From Cyprinodon diabolis (taxonomy: Eukaryota; Chordata; Actinopteri; Cyprinodontiformes; Cyprinodontidae), in contig CM060069.1 in the NCBI GenBank assembly GCA_030533445.1, positions 31,192,837 through 31,256,836 of the forward strand: a DNA stretch of 64,000 bases. The letters run 5' to 3'. Each line of letters opens with the position of its first letter. Position 1 is the first letter of the stretch. The notes beneath the pieces were generated by a model. That model was not told where the DNA came from. It was given only the letters and a program-made list of their open reading frames with translations, and ran no database searches. Positions 51,650-63,613 of this stretch are shown one piece after another. The translations under genes were made by a program, and so were the position numbers.

Positions 51650-52028
51650 AGTGACACATTGGTGGAAAATTACGGAATTAGGCAACTTTTACATGCCCGA
51701 GGGGTCCCTGGTGATGCTATTTCATTAATGGAAGAGCAGAAGGTGATTAAAACAAGCGAGCCCTCTCTAAAACAAACATGGCTATGGCTTGATGCTAAAA
51801 TGTTTGTTAGCTGAGGGAATTCAGTCAGAATTCCGAGGAAAAAGTCAGAATATTGAGATTAAAGTCAGAATTCTGAGGGGAAAAAAGTCAGAATTCTGAG
51901 ATTAAAGTCAGAATTCTGAAATAAAAGTCACAATTCTGATTTTTCCCCCCCATATTAAACTGAAAAAATATTTAAAAATCTGTTAACTTTTTGGATTTTT
52001 TTCAGTGGCCCTAATCCTCTTCCGTACA

Positions 52029-52345
52029 AATATGAACATTTAGATCACTTATATAAAAAATAATAATAATAATCATTATTACAGAAGTAAAAGTGGCTAT
52101 TGGTTTTTTATTTTATATTTTATTTAAATTAATATTTACCTACAGCTTGCGAGAGAGTGCTAATTTACACTCTAACCAGTAGATGACAGTAGTGGTACCC
52201 ACAGCGTGTTGTCCGCAAACGAAGAGTAAGAGTTAGTAAAACAGTGGTACTAAAGTGTTGTGCTAATTGTAGTGGGCTTAACTATCGTGGCAGTTCATAA
52301 AGGGTGAAAGTCAGAGGGAATAAGATTTTACACCAGAGGTAGAAT
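52029..52345 (+). promoter_or_regulatory. gpn3: Likely gpn3 promoter and 5' UTR
   Basis: Unique sequence between the composite transposon and the gpn3 ATG. GC content rises after about 52,140 (acagcttgcgagagagtgct; ccacagcgtgttgtccgcaa). No TATA box is convincing. Transcription start is inferred within about 52,190-52,320. Confidence 0.4.
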
Positions 52346-55300
52346 ATGCCTCGTTATGCTCAGTTAATTATGGGCCCTGCTGGAAGCGGCAAGGTAATTT
52401 ATGCTAGGTGGTTCGGCTAACGTGTTATCTGGCATGAGGTTGTCCCGTCTTCTAGAAAGAGAATAATTTCTCACTACGTTTCCTAACGGTTTTTGTTTTT
52501 CTTTCTCAGAGTACCTACTGCTCCACCATGGTTCAACATGCAGAGACTTTAAACCGCTCAGTTCAGGTGGTCAACCTGGACCCAGCTGCTGAATACTTTG
52601 ATTATCCTGTCATGGCAGGTCAGTTATACTTGGAATTTATGTCCGAAACGAATGCGTTTTATTATATAATTGCAAGAATGATGACATAGAATGATATAGC
52701 CCACTTTATTCTGTTCGGTATTAATGGTTAACGGTGAGAGCTTCAGGAGAAAAGCTTCAAAAAGCACTTTTATTTCAGTAATCAGGGGTATAATCATGGT
52801 ATGTTAGGGGTGGGACATCATTTTCAGTCATATACTAAGTTATATACCCATCTGCTTAGTGATTAAGGAATCAAATACTCAACAATCACCTACTTTATTT
52901 CTTCGAACTAACAAAATGTATTTTTTTAGCTGCCAAACTGGTTGAGGTGTCACAATGATCCTCTGTCATCTAAAGGTTAAATAACAAAACCATTCAGTGC
53001 TAGGCGACAACCCCCCAAAACTGAGAAACAATCAGTTAAGATCTATTTTAATTATGTAACACAGAAAGTGTGACACAAATAAAAACATCCCCAATAATAT
53101 TGAGAGAATCTAGTATGCTGTTGTATATCAATCCAGTAGCTTCTGGCCCTGTAGATTAAATAAATGATAAAGAGACAAATAAATGAAAAATTTGACAGAG
53201 CTAAAATACACATCGACCGTAACAATAATCAAAAACATACACAAATTATGTGAATATTACACAGGAAAACCTATAGTTACATTTGTCTAAAAAAAATATC
53301 TAATACTTGTAAAGAAAACAGAGCTGATCATAATACATACATTCAAGCATGTCAGTTAATGGTTGCTATGGTAACCATCATCTGTCAGCAGTACCCATAA
53401 CATAACTTGCATGCAAATAAATGTCAGGAGAAAATACCTTTTTGATTAAAGAAGCGAATTTTAAGAATAGATGCACCAATTAGTTTTTTTCTATAATACT
53501 ATAATAAAACTAAGCATTACTCAACTCATATGCGAATGCATATAATGGTAAACAAAGTCTTAATAAAAGACAACTAAACCCGATACTCACTGAACAATAC
53601 AAAGATTGATGATCATGTTTGCACTCTATTTGTATTTGAGATGTATTTTTTAATATAAACACAAAATGTATGTTTGCTTTTTTTTTTTTTCCTCACCAGA
53701 TCAGATATAATTTAGTGTAAATTTTGAGTTTTGTGCAACAGAAGTTCTTTGTGCTCTTATATGAGTGAAACATCCATCTGTGTGTCCAAAATATCCACTG
53801 GACTTTTATGTACTGGAATTAGACTGAATTTCATTTTTAGTATAGATTTAAAAAAAAGGGACATTTTGGATGAATCATAATGTTTGATTATAATATCTAG
53901 TGATGTTATGAACAATAAAGCAATTCAGTGATTGTGATGATCTGTGCAGACTCATAATTTTCTCACAACTAGATTTTATCTGAAAGGCACATTCTATTTG
54001 TGTTTTCTTAGATATCCGGGAACTTATTCAGGTGGATGATGTGATGGAGGATGACTCTTTGAGATTCGGCCCTAACGGAGGCCTGGTCTTCTGTATGGAG
54101 TACCTCGCCAACAACTTTGACTGGCTGGAGGAAAGCCTGGGCCATGTAGAGGATGACTACATATTATTTGATTGCCCTGGTAAATGTGGTGCTGTGAATT
54201 CAAGCTTCAATAAGTGATGAACCTTCATTAGTTTGGAAGAAACGTAAAAAAAAATACACTTATACCCCAGCTTCTTGTTACCCATCTTAACTGCTGTGCA
54301 TATGTGCAAAAAAAAAAAAAAGTTTTGGCATAGTTCAGTCGAATTCCAGAATGTTATTCTGAACTGTGGGGTTATTAATTTAGACTGAATTCTACAACTG
54401 AATGAACATCGTGTTTCTACTAAGTAGTTTCTTAAGAATTTCCAAACATGTGTAACCTCATTACTTTAGGTTTTTATTTTTATTTTTTTGTATTTATCAG
54501 TTTAATAGCACAGTGTATAAGTCAGACTAAACTTGGAACTAGTTTACCAATGATTTTTCCTGGTTATGTTGGTTTATATGATTAAAAAGCTGCCATTTTA
54601 ATAAAGGTCTGTTTTGTTCAGATCCACCTTAGGTCATTCTATGGATAAATATTAGTTTTAATGACTGACAGCTGTTCTAATGCTCTAACAGGTCAGATTG
54701 AACTTTACACTCACCTCCCTGTGATGAGGCAGCTGGTGGAGCAGCTACAGCAGTGGGAGTTCCGGGTTTGCGGGGTCTTTTTGGTCGACTCTCAGTTTAT
54801 GGTCGAGTCTTTTAAGGTAAGTTTTTCTTGGCTGATTTGAAAGATTTTCATTTTTCCTTAAATAACTTTTTTCTTTATTTCTGTTACTTTATATTATTTT
54901 TGAATTGTTACAGATGATACTCAAATTAACCCACATGTCTTTGTCTCCCTTATCTTGATCTCTAGTTCATCTCTGGGGTCATGGCTGCCCTCAGTGCCAT
55001 GGTGTCGTTAGAAATTCCTCAAGTAAACATCATGACTAAAATGGACCTGCTTAGTCCAAAAGCTAAGAAAGAAATTGAAAAGTAAGTATAATAAAACACA
55101 GCCTCATTTATTGGATTGTTATATTTCCCTGAAAACTGTTACCAAGATGATCATCTGCTTCTCCACTTAATTGTTGCATGTTATCTATCTGGTTTTAACT
55201 ATACAGATACCTGTTTTGTTTGTGATATGTGATTACTTATGTGTGTTTATATATTAGGTACTTGGACCCAGATATGTACTCCATGATGGAGGACAATTCT

Positions 55301-56099
55301 GAGACTTTCAGGAGCAAAAAGTTCAAAAAGCTCACTAAAGCAATATGTGGTTTGGTATGTAGAGTCTTAGTTCAGGTTTTTAATGACATTCTTAGAGTTT
55401 GTATTCAGAAAGAACAAATAAAATAAAAATTCTGTGTTTGCAGATAGATGACTACAGCATGGTGAGATTCCTGCCTTTCGACCGTACAGATGAGGAGGGG
55501 ATTAATATTGTTTTGCAGCACATTGACTTTTCCATACAGTATGGTGAGGACCTGGAGGTTAAGGAACCTAAGGTAAAATACCCTAACTGGGGCACTTACT
55601 AAAACCAAAAAAATCTACAATTTTTCAAATGTCACATTTGTGAGGCCTAATGCAAAAGACCAACACAAATAATGTTATTTTAAAGAGAAGTCAGTGAAGT
55701 GAGTCATCTTCTATCAATAAATTGTTTTGCATTTAGGCCATAAAGTTTTAGTTGGGGCTTTCCAGCTTATCTAATTTTATCAAAGACATCTTAGCTGCTT
55801 CTCTGATGCCAGAGTACAAAAAAAAAAAAGAATGTCAAGATTGTAATTGTGATATACCTTTAAATAAGCCAATAAAATGCATTCAAAGATGTCAAATGTC
55901 AAAAAGTATTTGGTGTATTAATAAGCATGCAAGGCATGTGCTGTATCTCTACACTGTCTGACACCGTTTTTGTCTTATCTGCGTTTATAGTCTTTATTTC
56001 TAATAATATGTCAACGTTTTTCTCTACAAACAGGAGGTTGATGAAGAGCAATCCAACTTAAATTATGATGAGATATTTCAAGACAAAGTCAGCAGCTGA
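52346..56099 (+). CDS. gpn3: gpn3, GPN-loop GTPase 3, complete
   Basis: GTPase of the GPN family; with GPN1 it supports RNA polymerase II assembly and its nuclear import. Coding exons: 52346-52393, 52510-52618, 54012-54179, 54692-54816, 54966-55081, 55258-55354, 55444-55572, 56034-56099, all GT-AG and in phase, giving 285 aa (human 284). The P-loop GPAGSGKST (10-18) is cut by intron 1 between K16 and S17. The signature GPN loop is FGPNGG with G72-P73-N74. The G3 region reads [12 protein letters not shown] (105-116) and the guanine-specificity box TKMD (174-177). [17 protein letters not shown] and [13 protein letters not shown] are conserved near the C-terminus. The acidic tail ends [12 protein letters not shown]. 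Intron 2 is 1.4 kb; the rest are short. Polyadenylation signals AATAAA lie at 56237 and 56336. Confidence 0.97.
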
Positions 56100-56536
56100 G
56101 GATTGGCTGGACTGGAGTGGGAAAAATGTCACGTTGACACAAACCATTGAAGTTCAACTTGAATGTTTAATATCACTGCATAAATGCTTGACTGTAGACT
56201 TGCATGAAAGTCTTTTTTTTTTTTTTTTTTACAATTAATAAAAAAAATCCACTTTATGTTATTTTATTTTAAAATTATGTCCAAGTCTAAATATTTGATA
56301 TTTGATAGATTTATTACTGAAATGTATATTTTTTAAATAAAATATTACATAAAATTGACAACTGGCCCCTTTTTTCTATGAGAAAACTATTTGTGAGCGC
56401 CCCCTCGTGGCTGCTCCAGCATATGACACGTGGCTACTTCCTGTAAAGCTGCAGGGTGGGACAAGCGGAAGCAGCGGCTTGGGGGTGCCTGTACATTTTT
56501 CCTGCTGAGCAGTTGGATTGATATTTGTCGTTCAAC
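56100..56536 (+). other. gpn3 3' UTR and arpc3 promoter/5' UTR
   Basis: Only 437 bp separate the gpn3 stop from the arpc3 ATG. The left 250 bp are AT-rich with two AATAAA signals (56237-56242, 56336-56341). The right part, from about 56,390, is GC-richer (gagcgccccctcgtggctgc; gcagcggcttgggggtgcct) and should hold the arpc3 transcription start. Confidence 0.6.
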
Positions 56537-59500
56537 ATGCCGGTGAGTTTCTCAAGTGGAATAATTGATGGGTATAGGCTGAAAGTAAGAAGCTAAACCT
56601 TGGTAGAAATGCGTAAATAGCTGCTATAACTGGCTTCCGGTTAACGTTAGCTGAAAACATATAGCGCAGTAAGCTAGCTCCTTTAGCATTCGGTTCATAA
56701 TTGCTGGTGTTTGACTCGCAAAGTATACAAATTCAGCTGTGCTATTGCACTGCATTTGAGTTTAGAATATATAAATATATAATATTTTAGGTGCCCCGAA
56801 TAAAAAGTCGTGTTTTTTTTCAGGAAGGTCGTAGATTAATACATATATTCGACAAACATTAAGTGACAGGAGTTCCTGTTTTATCTCTTTAGGCTTATCA
56901 CTCAGGCTTGATGGTCCCTGAAACCAGACTGGTGGGGAACATGGCCCTGCTCCCTGTCAAAACACAGTTCAAGGGTCCAGCAAGAGGAGATGGTAAGGGT
57001 TTATTTCATCTTTCTGTAGAAATGTGTGCATGCATTAAGTTCCTGATTCATGACTGAGCTTCACTTCCTTATATGGTCTGAATAAAGTAGCTCCTTTCCT
57101 CTAACTTCTGCAAAGAGATTTAGATTAATGCATCTCACAGCTGTAAAGTTAAAACATCTGCATGTGGTACTTAGTCACTTTCTAATAATTCAGATTTAAT
57201 AACATCAATGAGATCAGAGCCAAATCAATAGATATAAGAAATGGGATGTTATCTTCTTTAATGAAAATTCTGTTGTTTTTTTCAGGCATAGATTCTGACA
57301 TCATCGATGAGGCAATCTACTACTTCAAGGCTAATGTTTTCTTTAAGAATTACGAAATCAAGGTAAGATTTCAATAAATGTATATAAAGGAAATATTTTA
57401 TGCTTTAATCTAAGGCGTTATTTTCCTTTACGGTTAGGAAAAATATTGTTTAATTGAATTTTGATGTGTTCCTCTGTCGGTTTAGACATTTAAAAATATA
57501 CATTACAAAGAGTTGAAATACATCCACAAAAATGCATTAAGTACTTTTGAAGCTTTAACCAAATAAAGTTAAATAATCATGCATTGATGTAAATAACTCC
57601 ATGCCTCTGTAAGCTTTGTTTCTCCTAGTGGCCATGTTAGTCATATTTCTCCACATGTCTTGGCTTGCTTCATCTCATTCCTTTCACCCTTCTAAAAACG
57701 GGGGAAGAAAAGGGGCAGATGCTCTGGAGTTTTAAGGGCACATACCATTTTAGCAGCTCCTTGTTTTTAGCTGTGCTTGTAGCCTATAACTGTCCGATTG
57801 ACTTCAAGTCTGAAATTTATGAAATAAAAAAAAGTGAGCAGTGAAAGCTTAAAGTTGTAGGGAAGTCATATTTAAATGCCAAATCTTTCTTGCTTAAACA
57901 TGTATATACATGTACTCCTTATCAGACCATATTTTCCCAAAATTTTGAAAATTTCTGTTTAGAAAGAAAATCTTGTCTTAAAATCTGTTCTTTTTTTTTT
58001 TTTCGTTATCTTATGCAGGCCAGTTAGTTATACGTCAGCTTGTTCACCTAAATTTCCTCCAATCATATATCAAAGGTCATCTGTCAATCAATTTTTTTCA
58101 GTCAGAGCATCTTGATTCATATGTCGCAGCTAATATATGCAATGGTTGAAATAAAATAATAATTATTTACTTTACCATTGAGTTCCGTCCCAGTGTTCAT
58201 GGGGATGGACCCCTGTGTCTTCAGCAGGCGTAGAGCTAACAGAACTGGTAACGTTGTGAGGCAAGGGCTCAAACATGTACGGCTGTAAGCCTTCTACACC
58301 AAACCAAGCTTCTGCCACCCTGACGTCCTCTTCCACAACAACTTCCACAATGACACAAAGCTCTCCTCCTCTTGCATGTTTCCGCTGGCCATAGTGTTCC
58401 TTGACAGTGTCGTTGCTAAGTGCTTCTTGGCCCCAATGGAATTTCCCATTGGGAACCTACTAGCACTAAGTAGCTAAATGGTTAGCAAGATGCTTCCAAG
58501 ACACCGGCCACAACCAAACTTGCTTGCAAACCTTCTGCCTCAATCCCGCCCCCTTGATAATCGACCAATCACATTCATTTTACTCACTCGCGTAAAGTCG
58601 GGCACCACTCTGGAGAATTCGGAAATGCAACGGTTGGAACAGCTGCTTTCCTACAACTTTAATGATTCAAAGAGTGGCATTAGAAATGAAAGGGTGGCAT
58701 AGGTCATCATTGCATGACACAACAACCAGAGGAATCAACTTCAAGGCAATTTATTCAGCCTTTTGTGCCATCTTTAAGGTATCTGTGTCAGTTTGTCCTG
58801 CGACAAAGAGGAATAATATCAGAGAAACAGCTAAAAGACTTGCACTAACACTCACCCTGAGAGAAAGATTCAGTCGGTGGTGATGACAGTCTTCCTGTAT
58901 TTCTACAAAACGGGAAGTAAATCCGCTGGCATGTAGATGTGGGTTGCTTTATCTGACTGTATATCATTCTCACATAGAGGTGCACCATCCTGTTGGGTCA
59001 TTCATCATAGTCTCACTCTTCCACACAATCATTTTGTATTTTATGGTGAGGGTTAAACTCTTTAATATAGTTTGTCTAAGTTACAGTAGCTTTCAAAACC
59101 CTACTTAGTAAACACTCAAACCACTTTATAAATGTAATATTTTTTTTTCACATCTTGATTGATCTAAACCGGAATTCAGTGAGAAACCTTTGAAATGAGA
59201 TTTACTAATTTTACTAATGTAAATGCTCGAAAACTTCTTTTAAAATGAAGCATTTTCATACCTTATAATTCCCTCTGCCGTCATCTCCTCCATAGTGTTG
59301 CGCTGCGTCCTCTTTTGAAGCCTTGTCAGCAATAGTTTGTATTAAAGATGGTGATCATTCATCCAGCTGAACAAATTTTTTAATATTTTCAGTATTAAAT
59401 GATGAAAAAAACTTGAATAATTCAGTTAAATTCAGAAATGCGTAATTTGTCAAAAACCTTCATTAACAGAGGAATGAAATTCAGTATTTCACACCCTGCA

Positions 59501-61243
59501 TTTATGATTCAGAATATTTTCCAGTTCAATCAGAGTGAGTTTTGAAAAATAACTCGGTAAGTGTAAATGTTTGTTTTTTCAGAATGAAGCAGACAGGACA
59601 TTGATCTATGTTACACTCTACATTTCTGAATGCCTGAAGAAGCTACAGAAGGTAAATGTTTACTCTGGTGCATCAGCAGTTCTTGGTGCACCTTTTTAAA
59701 AGATATAGTAGTTAAAATGCCTCTGTTAAAGCTAAAAATCTTAAGGAGGAGGTGGTTGATTTGAAATGAATTTTGAAAATGATCCGTTGGGGAATTATGT
59801 CTTTTTCAGTGCAGCTCCAGGAGCCAGGGAGAGAAGGAGATGTACACCCTGGGCATCACTAACTTTCCCATTCCTGGAGAACCCGGCTTCCCTCTTAATG
59901 CTATGTATGTAAAGCCTGCAAACAAACAGGAGGAAGGTGAGTTATGGCTTTAAGAACGCAACAAACTTAAACTTTGATGTGTTGAGAATTTCAGAAACCA
60001 AACACTTGAAGATGCAAGAGAGAATATTCAGAAAATATTCAAGCTCCTGATAAAAGTGATGGAAAATGGACCTTGATTTTTTTTTTTTCCTGTATAACAC
60101 GTATTAAACAATTGCTCAAAAACACAGCTGTCAGTTTTGTAAGTGGTTCAAAAGTGATAAAACGCTGATCAAATTGTATATTTTGTGTTTTAGAGACCAT
60201 GAGGGCGTACCTGCAGCAGCTGCGGCAGGAGACTGGGTTAAGGCTGTGTGACCGCGTGTTTGACCCTCAAACAGACAAACCCAGCAAGGTGAGGCTGATG
60301 CCTTTTGAGTTTTCTTTCTTTTTTTATCAGAGTTTGCTCTTTTATAAAGTAGATGTGAAAATATCTTTCTAAACCTTGAACAACTAAAATTCTAGGCTTG
60401 GATAAATACTTTGGGAGGATAAATATTTCCTATAGATTTTTTTTTGTTTGTTTTTAAAACACTTTTGAGTTACTCTTTGAAGAGTTTAATGAATTGTTTT
60501 CAAACCATTTCTGAAAGTAAAATATAAAGGCCCATGAAAATGTATACAAAAAAAGCATTGAACCTTCATTGTTCATAAATTGCGATTCCTTTATGTAATC
60601 CAAAATAATGTTATACAGCTATTTTAGGGTATCCGCGGGTCATTAAAAATCATTAAGTCATTAAATTATTATTCTTTAAATTAAGGCCTGAATTAGCATT
60701 AAAATTACTTAAAGTTTTGTTATTGTGGCATTTAAAATTGTTATTTAAAAAAAAAGTTTATAAAAACATTTTCATCAAATATATATCGCATTATATTTGC
60801 GTGGAACTGATTCCGGTTGATCTTAAAGCCTTATGTTCAGAAAAGAAGCTCGAGGCGGAGAAAAAGCTAGAGAATGGGGAAAATGCTAATTTCAACTAAA
60901 GCTGATGGAAATCTAGGATTTTGGGACATTGCTGCAGCCCTTCAATTGTAAAAAGGATGAAGGATTTTGCCGTGTATATATGAGAGTCCTGGGTACTTGT
61001 TGATGGCATTAAAATTATTTCTAAGAGCAATAAAAAGCATTAAATTAGAGTTACTCATTCCTGTATAAACCCTTTATTTGTTTTCAATTTAAAAGGAACA
61101 AAAGGAATCTGACTACTTGAGAAGTTTGGTGCTTTAAGTGATTGTTCTCACCAATGTTGTTTGTTTGTCTCCTGTTTTAGTGGTGGCTGTGCTTCGTGAA
61201 GAAGCAGTTCATGAACAAAAGCCTCTCAGCTCCTGGACAGTAA
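56537..61243 (+). CDS. arpc3: arpc3, Arp2/3 complex subunit 3 (p21-Arc), complete
   Basis: Structural subunit of the seven-protein Arp2/3 complex, which nucleates branched actin filaments. Coding exons: 56537-56542, 56893-56992, 57286-57362, 59583-59651, 59810-59936, 60194-60288, 61181-61243, all GT-AG and in phase. They give 178 aa plus TAA, the exact human length. Exon 1 codes only for Met-Pro. Recognisable stretches are [94 protein letters not shown] and [20 protein letters not shown]. The family has no catalytic motif. Intron 3 (2.2 kb) holds a GC-richer repeat-like block. A polyadenylation signal AATAAA lies at 61377-61382. Confidence 0.97.
58190..58720. repeat. Unclassified GC-richer block in arpc3 intron 3, probably transposon-derived
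   Basis: Composition changes sharply from the AT-rich intron (ccgtcccagtgttcatgggg ... caatcccgcccccttgataa). No terminal repeats, splice-compatible exon or protein family could be recognised. The short open frames are overlapping and unconvincing. Confidence 0.35.
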
Positions 61244-61376
61244 ACCGCAAAGGACACAGAGGCTGGAATAATACAACTTTGATTATCTGTAAACATTTTA
61301 TACTGTATGACATGAAACAAAAAATATATATGTTCACTTGTCTGGATGTTGATCATATTGGGCTGGTGCATAATTC

Positions 61377-61382
61377 AATAAA
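61377..61382 (+). terminator. arpc3: arpc3 polyadenylation signal AATAAA
   Basis: Canonical hexamer 134 bp after the arpc3 stop codon, followed within 30-50 bp by a T-rich stretch (gttttgtctctttttatttt). Confidence 0.7.
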
Positions 61383-61399
61383 GAAATCATGAGATTCGA

Positions 61400-62816
61400 G
61401 ACGATAGTAATGTTTTGTCTCTTTTTATTTTTATTTTTTTATTAAATTGAGTCACAGACAAAAGATGGAATGAAACATGAAAAATCATACCTCTTACATG
61501 AGGCACTACTGATGGGCTGAAACCATTTGAAGCCATTTTTTTTTGTCCAGACTTACTTGTTTTCACTTGATGCAGCCCAAATCTAGTAGTATGCACATGG
61601 TGTTGATTGTACATCTTTCTAATGACTTATGTAATATGCTAATATTTAAAGTACAATATATCTGTGCAAAATGAGCAGGAGAATGGAGTCTAGATGGCTT
61701 ACCACGAGTATTTCAGATACTACAACCAGTATCACAAACCTCTTTGAACAAAATATGCATTTAATTTGTACCAAGCCTAGGTGTGTATAAGAATGACATT
61801 AAGAATACCAACTAATTATGCTACTTCTGAAATCAACACAAATATGAAGTTGATCACATTTTGTTCAACTAGATTTTAATAAGAGATGTTACAGAAATAG
61901 TTAGGCTTTGAATTCATTTATGACTATATGTGGAAGAATGGCTAAACACACTTGTGTAAAATCCTAACTGTTTTCTAGAATTGTTATGAACATTGTAATA
62001 TACGATTCTGGCAACTAATAAATAAAAATAGCCAGAACTTGATCAGAAAAAGTATAATTGTTTTGTTGCGGATAATTATATATCTACACCAAACTTTAGC
62101 AGGTGCATCACAAGAAGGTGAATATTTCTAGTAATTTGAAATTTATATAACAGAAAGCTGTGCAGTGAATTGTTTGAAATAGTTTTGAAACTAACTATTC
62201 TAAAAAGTATTTCATTTTTGTTTTTTGACAATGAATCTGCATCTTGAATATTTCCTAGTTTTAATTATTATAACTTCTAAATGGATTTTTACAACGAGAT
62301 TTTCACAATACTTTGAGAATTTTTGCCTCATTTCTACTGACAGAGCTGCTTTGACTGAGTCGGTCTGATGAGTCCATTGTTGCAGCACCTTTTTAGTAAT
62401 CTGATCATATTCTTATTGGCTTTTCCGATCAGAAGACCTATTTAGCTGCAAGCTTAGAACTTTGTGGCTAAATTTTTTATTTTTTTTTCCTGACCAAAAA
62501 CCTCAATTTTAGTTTAACCTACTAACTTCAGTGAGCTATTCTTCATGACGGCTTTTAAATTAGTCCTGTAATTGATATGCACGCCTCGCAGCCGACCTCT
62601 CCCTCTCTCTGTGACACAGAACCTTGTTCTGTGTCCTCATCGTTATGGATCAACGGTCCCATAGGGTCAATAAATATATTTAACTGAAATTTAGAAATAA
62701 ATGCGTCACCTTCAAGCATCTGGAAAGCTGAACCAGACTTGTGAAGGTCTTTTACTCTCTTCATGATATGTCATTTAGAGTTTCGTATGATGTCACATAT
62801 AGACAGCGGTGTGATA
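61400..62816. other. AT-rich intergenic DNA downstream of arpc3, no gene seen
   Basis: No exon, RNA gene or transposon boundary was recognised. The small minus-strand open frames have no family resemblance. Confidence 0.5.
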
Positions 62817-63613
62817 CACTGGGAAAACAATCTAAAATTAAGTAAATATTTAGTTTACTTACTTACCCTTAGTTTGAGTAGGCAAATGGGATGATTTGCC
62901 TTTGGAATTACTATTTTTACTCTTAAAGCTACAGTGTGTAATAATTACGGGGATATACAGTCAGAAATGTATTATACATAACTATGTTATTTATCATCAT
63001 CTATGAGCTCAGCCTCTTAACCTTAATATTTGCATTGCCTTAGAATTCGTTATTTATAATTACATAGGAGCGGGTCTCGCAGCCATGGAGGCAGACATCT
63101 TTGCGCTACGGCAGCGCAGAGCCAACAAACTAGTGATTGTGAGATCGCCCATTACGCTCGAAAGTAACTACAGCAAGTTGAGAGAGATGAACTGAGATGG
63201 TACTGAAATCTATACCCTACACAGAGTAATGAAATACTATCTGTAAAATTATCTATGTAAACAAACCTCATCACTTGAGAAGGTAGGTGATGCGGACGTC
63301 GTGGAAGACATTTTGTCCCATAACGCTCGCCGTACTGTTGGGGGGGAGGAAGCGGTGGGGGGGAGATGTTCATGTTGCTGCAGTCTGCAGTCTGACAGCT
63401 AGATGTCGCTGAAAATTACACACTGTAGCTTTAAAATGAGATATTTAGATAAAATGCACTTAAAATAAGACAATGCAATTGTGTTTTCTTGTTTTAAATG
63501 TAAATCATCTTGCTCCATTGGCAAAATGTCTCTTTTACCTCCTCAATTCAAGAACAAATGCACTTATTTTAAGAAAAACAAAATGTAGATCTAGATATAG
63601 ATTTTTTCCAGTG
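62817..63613. mobile_element. TA-flanked short inverted-repeat element, interrupted by a TTAA element
   Basis: Left end cactgggaaaacaatct and right end gattttttccagtg (to 63613) are imperfect inverted repeats, each bordered outside by TA. The flanks inside, apart from the insertion, are AT-rich with cttaaaataag-type motifs. This is a common type of fish short DNA element without coding capacity. The superfamily is uncertain. Confidence 0.6.
62927..63430. mobile_element. piggyBac-like short element flanked by TTAA
   Basis: Ends agctacagtgtgtaat (62927-62942) and the exact inverse attacacactgtagct (63415-63430) form a perfect 16-bp inverted repeat. TTAA borders each side (62923-62926 and 63431-63434), the target site of piggyBac-type transposons. 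The 504-bp interior is GC-richer than its host and has no transposase. The family assignment rests on the TTAA duplication. Confidence 0.75.

Larger units (their letters stand above)
50050..52028. mobile_element. Composite inverted-repeat DNA element with motif arrays at both ends
   Basis: The outer ends carry agaggattaggg (50057-50068) and its inverse ccctaatcctct (52009-52020), followed inward by similar A/T-rich stretches. Next come arrays of the motif TCAGAATTCTGACTTTAATC (about 50,134-50,240, and inverted at about 51,826-51,940). This gives long imperfect inverted repeats around a centre of about 1.6 kb. I found no transposase. The superfamily is not identified. The right edge lies about 300 bp before the gpn3 start codon. 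Confidence 0.65.
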
